From Symbiodinium natans (lineage: Eukaryota > Sar > Dinophyceae > Suessiales > Symbiodiniaceae): a DNA stretch of 64,000 nucleotides. Within the stretch, counting starts at the first letter, position 1. Every line of letters starts with the position of its first letter. The stretch lies in assembly GCA_905221605.1 (NCBI GenBank), contig CAJNDS010002716.1, positions 243,805 through 307,804 on the forward strand. Reading direction: 5' to 3'. Shown piece by piece: positions 41,455 to 51,800 of the stretch. The notes beneath the pieces were generated by a model, which saw nothing but the letters and a program-made list of their open reading frames with translations, was not told the origin of the DNA and did no database searches. A program made the position numbers and the translations under genes.

Positions 41455-44419
41455 TCCTTAATCCTGCGCACACCACGTTCTGCCACTCCGACTGCTTCAT
41501 GATGCTGGGGTCCTGCCTTTCGAACTTGGAAGGAGAATTCGCCAGAAGCCCCTGTGATCAAATCGGACACTGCCCCTTCAGCATCTGTGATCAACAACAC
41601 CGAAGAGGAGCCTGACTCCAGACCAAACTCACGCAGCCACTTCACGATCTCTGTACGCGTCGCTACAAGATCCCCTGATGTCAAGATAGCACCAGTCATC
41701 ATGCTCATGCGCTCGACAAGTACCAACACCCTCAGGTTGTCTGCTCGGACCTGCCTGTGATCTTCACCCGTGGATGACAAGTAGAAGAAATCTGCCACGA
41801 CTTCACTTTCAAGTCTTCCGTTCACACGCTTGCGATGCTGAAAGACCGTTCTGGCAACTTGACAGTGCCTGCAGCCAGGATGATACGGTGTGTGTCCTTG
41901 CAATCGATGCTGTGCCAACTCTGCTTGTGTCGACCGTGTCACAGGCGCTACAAGAACTCCACCTTCAGCGGATATCGAGGAGAGGGAAAGTTCGACTTCG
42001 TTCGAAGAACCCTGGGAGGGCTTCAACAGTGGTCTCAACCTCAACCAGGGAACATTTCCAAACAGTGTGACCTCTTTGGCTGTCAGGCCTGCAGAGGTGG
42101 CAAGCGCAATCCCGGCACAATTTTGGGAAAAACTCCAACCGCGAAAACAAAGCATGGTCGTGGAAATAATGTTGTGGTTCGTGTCTCCTACCCAAACATT
42201 CATGCTTGCTGCATGCCACGTGTTCTCTCCACTCCCGTTCTCGAGCAGGAGTCGACGGATATCATCAAGCATTCGCACAGAGCTGCCGTTCGCTGCAGAA
42301 AACTCTTGGCCCACATGCTGTCTCTTCGAGTCATCAACGTAGACTCCAAACATCTCTGCATACTTCAGACTCAGCACTGTCACCCCTGCCCCGCTGTCCA
42401 GCAACCACCATTCCCCATCTCTCGCTTCTGCTCTCAGTCCAGCGATCACGAGTGGTTCCAGACAAACAGGCTGTTCAACAGGCAACACCGCACTCAACTG
42501 CAAACTCTCTCCTACGCTCTCGTCAGCAGCAGCGGTGTTCCAGATCTCATCTGTCCATTGCTCATCCCAACTGTTGCTCCAGCCCTCATCCCACACAAAC
42601 GCACCCCAGCCCTCATCGACCTGCGGATGCTCAGGCACTGGCGGCAAAGATTCCACTAATTCAAACATCTTTCCTTTCTTGCCCTTTCCAGGACCTTTTG
42701 CTCCCTTTTCTTTGCCCTTTGCCTTTCCTTTTCCTTTATCCTTTCCTTTTCCATCTTTGCCTTTTCCTCGTTCCTTTCCTTTCTCCTTTCCTTTTCCCTT
42801 TCCAGAGGATGAGGCTGAGCCGTGGGCTTTACTGCAATGCGCGCTGATGTGTCCTAGTTCCCCACAAGAAAAACACTTCACCTTGGACATGTCTGTGCTA
42901 CAGTTTTCTGTCTTATGATTCTTCCTACCACAACGACCACACCGTTCAGCACTTACCGCAGAAACTGACACATCATGCCATGCACCGTCATGCTCAGGCC
43001 ATGCACACTCATACTGTCCGTCATCGTCCCATGCTGTCATATCAAACACCTCATACACTTGTTGCTTCTTTCCCGGTGACAAGTTCAGGTCCAAGAAAAG
43101 CCTCTGCTGACGCTCAAAACGAAGAGCTGCACTTCGACATGACTGATACGTTTCTGCTCCCGAGTGATGCAGAACGTACTTCTTCGCTTCTTCTGGCAAA
43201 CTCCGCAGCAAAATCACAAGCATGTCTCCATCTCCGATGCTCAACCCTTGCCTGTCTAGTGCTGTTGGCAGCGTGCCCAACAGCTTGGCGTAACGTGACA
43301 CCTCTATGTCGATCTTTCTGATCACGTCACCGACCATCGTAGCTGCATTCATTTCTGAATTTCTCAAGGCGAATATCCTGCGCAACAGTTCCGACCGCAT
43401 CGACAAGGCCTCTGCTCTGCTGCGCAACGAAAACTGCTGAGCCAGCTGCCTAAGCAGCTCGTACCCACAGTTCACATTTCCCAAACTTCTGGCTGGATCT
43501 GCAAGAGACCCATCAAGTGGCAAGCCTTCGCTGAACGCCTGTATCATGAGGGTTGCCCTAGCATGGTCCAAGAAAGCTGCCTTCAACAAGCCATACAGCC
43601 TCACCGACCGTGTCTTCTGCTCTTCATTCAACGAATGTTGCCAAATCGTATCTGGCCAACGCACACACATGCCTATCTCTTCTGCAAACACAACGCTCGC
43701 CAACGCTGCCCAACTTTGAAGCGACACTACGTAGTCTGCAAACCCAGCAACCTCTTGCTCACGCGTGCTCCACTTCTCTGCATGGGTCACAGGAGGCTGA
43801 CCCAACCATTTCTCAGATCGCGAAAACACATCTCGTGACTCAAAGCTTTGCGTCATGCCAGCCTGCATACCAGCTCCAGGAAGCACACCCGACGTTTGTG
43901 GCATGAACTGCTCTCGCCTAGGTCCTACAGGTACTGGCACCGGCCCAAACTGCTCAGGCACTCCACGCGCCTGCATTCCAAGTTGCTCCTGTAGCGCCGT
44001 TTGCGCCGCTTGAGCTTGCTGTGGTGACATCATGCTGATGAGCTGCTGCATCTGGACCAAAACGTCCTGACCAGCCATGCCTTGCCCCAAGCACCCATGC
44101 ACTGGAACTGCCGACTGTGTGCCGCACGCACCTGCGCTCACAGCCCCGATGCCTGCTTGTCTTCCTGCCATCCCCCCACTCAGAGAGGACAACTCACTGT
44201 CAATTCCCCAGGAGCCGGCGGAAACTGACACGCATGTGCCCGCATGCCCACGTACTGTTGCGCCTGCTGCACTGCTTGCTGTCTGGCTTGCTGCTGCTGT
44301 TGCAAGTACGCCCCCCATGGGTCTGAGCTTTGCCCCGGATTCTCAACACCCTGGCCTCTACTTCTACCGTCCCTAAGACCTTGCTCAAGTCTGTCAGGCG
44401 ACGCTGGCCCACTTGCCAT
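41451..44419 (-). CDS. copia Gag, protease and integrase (first part of the polyprotein)
   Basis: The likely start is ATG at 44417-44419 (MASGPASPDRLEQG), with a Gln-rich segment. A frameshift near 44250 moves into the long 955-codon frame (44318-41451). Residues in that frame: two CCHC zinc knuckles at about 455-490 (CGRCGRKNHKTENC, CFSCGELGHISAHC), a Lys/Gly-rich stretch at 496-553 (KGKGKEKG repeats), aspartic protease DSGAG at about 641, the integrase HHCC zinc domain at about 806-825 (HRLQGH, CRHC), and the integrase core with D (VADFFYL, about 840), D (LITDAEGA, about 912) and E (GVAERGVRR, about 945). The frame stops with TGA right after the third catalytic residue. It continues in the -1 frame, suggesting a frameshift mutation or programmed shift. 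Confidence 0.85.
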
Positions 44420-44467
44420 GCTTCACGCACAACACGTGGCTCTTTCCTTTAGGCCAAGGCGTTCCGG

Positions 44468-44483
44468 CAGCGCTCCGCTACCA
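44468..44483 (-). promoter_or_regulatory. Primer-binding site of the copia element
   Basis: On the element strand the 16 bases right after the LTR read TGGTAGCGGAGCGCTG. A TGG start directly after the LTR is the standard tRNA 3'-CCA complement. The sequence resembles the TGGTATCAGAGC site that plant copia elements use with initiator-Met tRNA, but with differences, so the exact tRNA is open. Confidence 0.75.
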
Positions 44484-44694
44484 TGTAAAAGTTTCTAAAC
44501 AGCACAAACCCAACTTACACACATTCGCACTTGCACAGCACTTTCTCACTCAAAGCGACGAATGCAGTTGTCCTGCCTTCTTAGTGCTTTCTCATGACCT
44601 TGAGCCAAAAGTCAAAAGCAAAACTGGAAAAACCCAGTTGACGCCACCTACGCAAGCTCACTTCTCCTGCAAAACAAAATCTCAAGGAAAAACA
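44484..44694 (-). repeat. 5' LTR of the copia element (211 bp)
   Basis: Same ends as the partner LTR. On the element strand it ends in TTTTACA and is followed immediately by TGG of the primer-binding site, which fixes this border at 44484. It contains TTTTGGCTCAAG followed by GT, matching the 3' half of the dinoflagellate spliced leader. Confidence 0.9.
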
Positions 44695-44702
44695 TGCTCG
44701 AC

Positions 44703-45286
44703 GGTGGCCTGCAAGAAACAGGGCCAAGACCATGTCCAGGTCGGAGCTATCGTTGGCCAAGTCCTGGACCACAGACGGTTTTTCAGGGGAGCTGTATGCC
44801 GTTTTGCAGCTGGTCCGTACCGAAGACCCTGTTGACACGACTAGAGTCCCGAAACAAGTCCACAGCCCAAGCCGGGCAAGACCACGGTGACATCTGGTGG
44901 AAGCTGCAAACCACAGATGTCAACCGTCTCAAAATGAAATGGGTTCCATCCCATGTTTCAGAGAGGAGTTCCTCCGGAAGGTGGGTGCAGACAACTCGTG
45001 GAGACAGCAGGTCAATGACCTGGTGGCCCACCCTGATGTCCGGTATATAAGGTTTTCTTCCTGCAGGAAAGCAGGCTTGCAAGAGCAACGAGGCCACTCA
45101 GTCCCTGCAAAAAGCGCATTGACTCCAACTGGTCTGACCAGCCTGTTGCCACCGCTTGCAATCCCTGAAGAGCTGGAGTTGGGAAGCTGGAAGTTTGGGA
45201 GTCTGCAGTGGCGATTAAGAAACGTGATGCAGTGGCCAGCAGGCCGAAAGCACATGTCCCTTCTGGAAGCTGTCTGTAGCTTGTAA
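44703..45286 (+). pseudogene. LINE RNase H remnant, 3' of the copia insertion
   Basis: Plus-strand frames give WTTDGFSGELYAVLQLVR (44770-44825). After a shift they give LKMKWVPSHVSE and then FLRKVGADNSWRQQVNDL (44930-45020), with the spacing of the RNase H ELYA and W-V-SH-V motifs of dinoflagellate/plant LINEs. It then reads to a stop at 45284-45286. Several frame changes show decay. It is the continuation of the LINE interrupted at 36478. Confidence 0.7.
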
Positions 45287-45289
45287 CGG

Positions 45290-45717
45290 GCGATCGCCTA
45301 CACTGGCTGCTAACCAGTTCAACATTGGCTTGAAGTGTGAGATAGATCTGGCAGGCTCTTTCGTGCTCACACAGCCAGAGGTTTTATCCTCTTTAAGTGG
45401 TTATGCCCTCCTGACCTTTGTCATGCTGGAGTATGCCCAGTCCTACCAAGCTGAGTGTCAGGAGCTTTAGTTTATCCCTTGGCCTTGCCCAGGACTCATC
45501 TGCAGTAAATCCACTGGCGGTGCTTGAGAGTGGGATAGCTACCAGAGGCAAGATTCCGCTGCCTGAGGTTTGTGTTTGTGGGTTTGGCTTCTTGGCGTGT
45601 TTCCCCGCGCCAGTGCACTTCGTACATAAGAGAATTGAGGGGAAATGCATGGGGGAATTGAGGGGAAAGCGTGGTTTCCGCGCCTTGTTGAGAGGAGACG
45701 TCGACCCTGCGCCAAAT
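45290..45717. other. Probable LINE 3' untranslated region and flank
   Basis: No protein-like frame is convincing. The stretch separates the LINE stop from the start of the 6.5-kb duplicated segment. No poly-A tail or terminal repeat is obvious. Confidence 0.35.
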
Positions 45718-45887
45718 ATACTGCTTGGGGAAGGTGCAACATGGTGGAAAGGACCATGCGTTCTTGGTGCTGGAAGTAGGGCCCAGCGTGTGCAATGTTT
45801 CTGAGCGGGAACGCATGCTTTGCTTCGTATGTCCTCAAGTGGGTGGAAAGAGAGACGTGTGCATGCGCCACAGTAGTTGCTGCAGCC

Positions 45888-48800
45888 ATGAGTGCCGAAG
45901 CTGCTGCTGGCGATGTTGTACGAGATCTCAAAAGGCAGCGGCAAGAGCTGAAGGTGCCAAGAGACTTGTCTGTCCTATGCGCGCACGCTGCCCATACACG
46001 TGCCTTTTTTGCCAGGACGAACTGAAGCGCGCCAGCAAAGCCCTCAAGAACGAAGCTGCTATCCTCAAGAAGAGCACTTCTTTTTGCGTAGCCTGCTCTG
46101 ATGCAGTGTGACAGTGTGCGAAGCAGTTTTCCTTTAGGTCAGAAAGCGCCGCCGCCTCCTGCGAAAAGCAGGCGATTTGGACGACGACTCACTGATCTGG
46201 CTACTGCGCAGACGGCAAAACGCAGATGCCGGACCACGTCAAGAAGCGCAACGTCCACGCGACAATGCTGTTGGTGAAGAGCGTCAAGAGACCTGAGCTG
46301 TGAACGGTTTAGCGAAGCTAAGTCCAAGCCACCCTGCTTGAGATATGTTTTTGCTGTGTCTGCGTTAGCTATCGCCAGTTGGCAGATGGCCAGCAGCGTC
46401 AAGTTGTGCGTTCTACAGAATGCAAGCACGCCTATGCATGTGGTCACGGAACGTGCCATGTGTAACGATCTCCTTGAACCTTGAAGGCTTGACCTCAGCC
46501 AACCAAACATGCTGATCGCCCAGATGTTGATCGAATGTGGTTGCTTGTTTCTCTTTGGCTCTTGCTTACAGTGCACGTTGTTGTTCTTATCCGAAACCAC
46601 ACGACAGCTGCCCAAGAAGCTTCCAGCGGTTGGGTGCGCGGCGGTCGCGATTTCACCGGTGGATGCCGCAGTGGTCGCGCACTTGGAGAGATGCGGACAC
46701 CATGGTGCTGTTTCTGTTCTCATGCCACGACTTTCAAAGATGCGCTTGGCAGATCATGTTCGCAGGCCAGTTGCAATGGGAAGAGTCTTTGCCAAGTCCC
46801 GCAAGCCGTCCGGGCTTCTGCCATGACATTTGGTTTCTAGATGCATCATCGTGACACATCGCTACCATTGAGTACCATCTGCCCCCATCGCTTGCCAGTC
46901 CAGTTGGCTGAAGGTCTTTACCGTCACATTTCGATGCAGCAACAGCGGCTTCGACCTCTGCGAAAAATGTGCACACGCCCCGGCCCCAGTCCGTTCCCTC
47001 ACAACAGATCTGCTCGAATGCCTGCCCGTGTAGGCCTTTGCAGTACTTGTGCAATCTTTGTCAAATGTGTATGCCACGCTGAATCACGCTGATGTTGCCC
47101 GTCGATTTTGGCATCCGGGAGGCAACCCTCGGACATACAGCTGAAGATTCTATTCGCTCCGATTTGGAGGCCATCCTGTCAGCAACAGGATTATTCACGA
47201 CATGTCAAACTTGATTTTGGTGTTGTTTTCGCTATCTGCTTGTTTTTGTATGGGTTTTGCCTATATTTTGAAGGTGTTTTCCTTTTTTGGGGTCAGGGCA
47301 ACCATCCTAAACCTTAAAAGTCACTACGCCCGACATGTCAAACTTGATTTTGGTGTTTCTGTTGCTCTCTGCTTGTTTTTGTATGGTTTTGCCTATGTTT
47401 TTAAAGGTGTTTTCCTTTTTGGGGTCAGGGCAGCCATCCTAAACCTTAAAAGTTACTACACCCAACATGTCAAACTTGATTTTGGTGTTGTTTTCGCTTT
47501 CTTCGTGACACATCGCTACCATTGAGTACCATCTGCCCCCATCGCTTGCCAGTCCAGTTGGCTGAAGGTCTTTACCGTCACATTTCGATGCAGCAACAGC
47601 GGCTTCGACCTCTGCGAAAAATGTGCACACGCCCCGGCCCCAGTCCGTTCCCTCACAACAGATCTGCTCGAATGCCTGCCCGTGTAGGCCTTTGCAGTAC
47701 TTGTGCAATCTTTGTCAAATGTGTATGCCACGCTGAATCACGCTGATGTTGCCCGTCGATTTTGGCATCCGGGAGGCAACCCTCGGACATACAGCTGAAG
47801 ATTCTATTCGCTCCGATTTGGAGGCCATCCTGTCAGCAACAGGATTATTCACGACATGTCAAACTTGCTTTTGGTGTTGTTTTCGCTTTCTGCTTGTTTT
47901 TGTATGGGTTTTGCCTATATTTTGAAGGTGTTTTCCTTTTGTGGGGTCAGGGCAACCATCCTAAACCTTAAAAGTCACTACACCCGACATGTCAAACTTG
48001 ATTTTGGTGTTTCGGTTGCTCTCTGCTTGTTTTTGTATGGTTTTGCCTATGTTTTAAAGGTGTTTTCCTTTTTGGGGTCAGGGCAACCATCCTAAACCTT
48101 AAAAGTTACTACACCCAACATGTCAAACTTGATTTTGGTGTTTTTTTGCTCTCTGCTTGTTTTTGTATGGGTTTTGCCTATATTTTGAAGGTGTTTTCCT
48201 TTTGTGGGGTCAGGGCAACCATCCTAAACCTTAAAAGTCACTACACCCGACATGTCAAACTTGATTTTGGTGTTTCTGTTGCTCTCTGCTTGTTTTTGTA
48301 TGGTTTTGCCTATGTTTTTAAAGGTGTTCTCCTTTTTGGGGTCAGGGCAACCATCCTAAACCTTAAAAGTTACTACACCCAACATGTCAAACTTGATTTT
48401 GGTGTTTTTTTGCTCTCTGCTTGTTTTTGTATGGGTTTTGCCTATATTTTGAAGGTGTTTTCCTTTTGTGGGGTCAGGGCAACCATCCTAAACCCTAAAA
48501 GTCACTACGCCCGACATGTCAAACTTGATTGTTTTTGTATGGTTTTGATTATATTTTGGAGGGTGTTTTCGCTTTTTGGTCCTACAGAGCAGGGCACAGT
48601 TTCTTTCACACTCTCTCACGCTCTCGTTTTCTCACACAATCTCGCGCGCTTAAGTGCCGCTCAAGGATGTGGGATAAACATGGACATGCTTGGGCATGCG
48701 CCTAAGTTTTTGAAGGTAAGGACGTGGAGACGGTGAGCAGAAGCATAGCGACGGTAAGGGCATTTTGGCCACGTCGGAGAGGGCGCATTCTGTCTAGCTC

Positions 48801-51800
48801 TCCCTTTCTCTTTCACACAAGCTCTCGTTTGTCAATGTTTGTGAAGTGCCGCTGACGGATGTGAGACAAACATGTGCATACTTGGGCCTAAGTTTTTGAA
48901 GGTAAGGACGTGTAGACGGTGAGCAGAAGCATAGCTACGGGGGGGGACGCATGCTGGCAGTTCGGACAGGGCGCATTTTCTATCGCTCTCACACAATCTC
49001 TCCTTTCTCCATGTTCCTCACACGTGCGAAGTGCCGCTCAAGGATGTGAGACAAACATGGGCATGCTTCGGCCAAGTTCTTGGGTTGAGGCAAAACCACT
49101 GCATAATGGCGCCGCAATGCTTGTGCTTTGCGCGTCTCTGCACGTGACGTGTACAGAAACAGGTACATGAAATACATGTTGTTCGTTTTGCTCAGACGCC
49201 CCCCCCCCCCTTTGTCATGCTCATATCCCTGGTGCTCGTTTTGCTCAAACGCCCCCCTTTGTCATGCTCATGCTGCATCCCTGGTGCTCATTTTGCTCAC
49301 ACCCCACGAACAACCCAGCCCAGGGATGTTCCCTTGGAGTTCCGGGGCAGCCAGTCCCATTGTGGACGTTCCTTCGTCTCCTACCACCTCGTGGCCAAAG
49401 ACCTGGAGACCACTAGAAGCTTGCTCTGGGCACGCGGCCCCGCGAAACGTTCCGGGAAAGCAGGCCTCGAAAACCCGTGGTCCTGCAAATCCGTTTTTTG
49501 GACTAATAATTCTATTGTCCCACAACGGTTTTGCAGGACCACGCGTGTCATCTTGCAGTTCTCGTACGTGGCTTGTCCTGTGCGGTCCTGCGGTAATGGT
49601 TTCTGCAATGAGAGAAGGTAGACATTGGGTCCTGTCACGTTCCTGCGCAGCGTTTCGCAGGCTTGGACAGTGAGCCAATGATAGGGGAAGACTCGGCAAC
49701 CATCTTTGGGCAAGCCGCTTTTGGGGGCAGAAATGGACGCCAGGAGGCAGCTCTGGCTCAAGAACCGATTGAAAAATACAAATAACTGTTTTTCCTTTCA
49801 AGTTGGAGCAGACAAAGGCTTTTTCCACATGCAACAATGTTTTGGAAGTGTTGTCCTTCGTTCTGAACGGCTCGGGCATGTCAAACTACCTAGATATCAC
49901 CAACAGTTGCAGTGTTTTGTTGTGTTTTTCGCTTGTTTGGAGTTGCATGATTTTTGACATGTTTTCTGATTATTGAGCTTGCTTTGAACCGCGCCCGCTT
50001 TTTTTCAAGCATGTAGGGCGGTGGGAGGGGGCTTGGGCGGGAGGGCGGGCCGCGGCCGCGCGTGTGCTGAGGCCTGCGAATGCCCGCATGCTCTGGCTTG
50101 TCATGCCCAGCCAAGTCGGGCTCAACTGATGTGCGACAGGAAAACTGCTGCTTGCCATCGGGTGCACGCCAAATCCAGGCAACAGGCAGGCGACAACCTT
50201 GGATTTCCAGACTTGTTGCTCTCCGTCCTGTGCATCGTTCACATGTCCTGCATCCTTTCTTCCGAAGCTGTCAGCTATGTCTTCCATAAGCCTGAGTACA
50301 TCAGATTGCTGTGAAGGCGCATGCCAATTGTACACATGTTCCAGTGGTTTGTGGTTGACAGTACGCGGGCAGCTTCCATGCTTCTGACAGATGCCAGCTG
50401 TTGCGTTCAAACGTGCACAGGCTTGAGCACCATCGTCTCGAAAAAGGCATGTTGCAAGCTCGATAGCTGTCTGGCTTTTACGCGTCCAGTTGGCTTCACG
50501 CCGCTTCTGGCACACCTAGCACAGTGTCACAGACAGCCTGTTGCGTGCAAGAGTGTTCATCTTTCCACTGCCCGGTTGTCCCCCAGAAGAAGACACCAGA
50601 AGAAGACTTTAGGGCTCAAGGGGCTAGGGGAAGCGGCTTTGCCTGCAAGTACCTGACGCCCCTCCTTTTTGTTTGCTGATGCTCACCATTGCTCAAACCC
50701 CTCTCCCCTTTTTTTGCTCCTATCCGCCGTGGCTCAGGACGGTGTTCATCTTGCTCGTGCACCCCTCCCCCTTTTTTTGCCGATGATGCTGCGCCTTGGG
50801 AAGCTTTCACCGGCGCACAGGCTGTCCGCTCGGCGTCGGGACGCTCATGTGCGGGTTACCCTGGGGGTGTTCCAGCTCCAAGTCAGGTCCAGGTTACTTT
50901 GACGTTCCTTTTGCACCGACGCAGAAGGTCGTGCCAAGTCGCTGCAAGACGGCGTTTGGCCAGATTTCCGCTGTTGAAGGGTGGGCACTTGCCCAAACTG
51001 GTAAGGGAGGTCTCTGGAGGGGGACTCTGTCATCTTAAGGCCGGCGGCAAGATGGTGGTTGGCCAGATCTCAACTGTTGTTGTTCCACGGTGCCTTACCA
51101 GCGGCCCCAGTTTGGGGTGCAGGAAAGCCAGGTATTTCCAAGTATGTTGCGGGTTACCGCTGCTGTATTGCCAAGTCGTTGTTGGTTCGCACATCGACCA
51201 TGACGTAAGGATAGAGGGCCATTGTGTTGCCCTTGCCGAGATTGAATCGACCGTATTTGACTGTCGTTCGTCACAGCTTGTCGTGTGCATGTCTGGCCAA
51301 GTTCTTAGCGTCAGGAGTCAGCGACGTAGTTGGTAGTGGTGCAGGCAGACTGTCGACGAAATCTTGCAAGAGTTACATCTCCAAGCCTCGTCTGACGTTT
51401 TCGCACTTCCGCAGTTTGCCTGCGCATGAGCCTCCAAAAGGAAGTGCTTTGCGGTGCTGAAGTGCTCTGTACCATGGAGTGCCGTTGCCAAGCAGCTACC
51501 TGTCGCTTGTGTTCTCTGAAGCGGACCTGCCGCGAGCTGCAACAGCGCTTGCGAGAAGGACAGCGGCCGCTTGTCAGGGCAGCCCGAAAAGCCCACAGAG
51601 TGAGTTGGCCGTGCGGACTTTCCCCAAAGCAGCGGCATCAGGTCTTGTGTACCTATGTTCTCAGCGGTCACAATGCAATAGTGGCCATGCAGCACGCCCG
51701 ACAACTACAGAGGCGTGCAGCGTCTGACGACACGCTGCCAAGCATTACGTTTGTCCAGAATCTTTACCGGGAAGCTGCGGCTTCTGATGTTCATGCCTGT

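Larger units (their letters stand above)
36478..44694 (-). mobile_element. Ty1/copia LTR retrotransposon with extra methyltransferase-like domain and membrane ORF
   Basis: The element is bounded by two direct LTRs (36478-36697 and 44484-44694). The order on the minus strand is LTR, primer-binding site, gag, protease, integrase, RT, RNase H (integrase before RT defines copia), then an extra domain, a second ORF and the LTR. The LTRs differ by two substitutions and two indels (2 and 7 bp), so insertion is fairly recent. The polyprotein has lost its frame near 44250, 41452 and 40290, so this copy is probably inactive. The 8 bp tgctcgac follow both LTRs, so the LTR may extend that far. A clear target-site duplication was not found. 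Confidence 0.9.
29730..45290 (+). mobile_element. Non-LTR retrotransposon (LINE), split by a copia insertion
   Basis: The plus-strand order is leader, ORF1, APE endonuclease, reverse transcriptase, CxxC...HxxxxC zinc knuckle and RNase H. The piece before 36478 stops just after the zinc knuckle. The RNase H (WTTDGFSGELYAVL, then LKMKWVPSHVS) resumes at 44703, after the copia element. Both flanks have the same orientation and the domain order is as expected, so the copia element inserted into this LINE. Outer ends of the LINE are approximate, and no target-site duplication was identified. Confidence 0.75.

Noticed and set aside
46139-46723. 194-codon minus-strand frame (and copy at 53643-54227)
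   Set aside because: Overlaps plus-strand exon-like sequence (RKRRRLLRKAGDLDDD) in the duplicated unit; composition looks like an antisense shadow.
48146-48736. 196-codon hydrophobic plus-strand frame (and its twin at 55650-56240)
   Set aside because: It is the translation of the 132-bp T-rich tandem array; periodic sequence and no start or domain support a real protein.
49128-49879. Long frames on both strands (181 and 203 codons; twins at 56632-57383)
   Set aside because: They run through the hairpin, poly-C and short direct repeats. Only short plus-strand pieces (FRGSQSHCGRSFVSYHLV, GEDSATIFGQAAFGG) look like exons, and those are in other frames.
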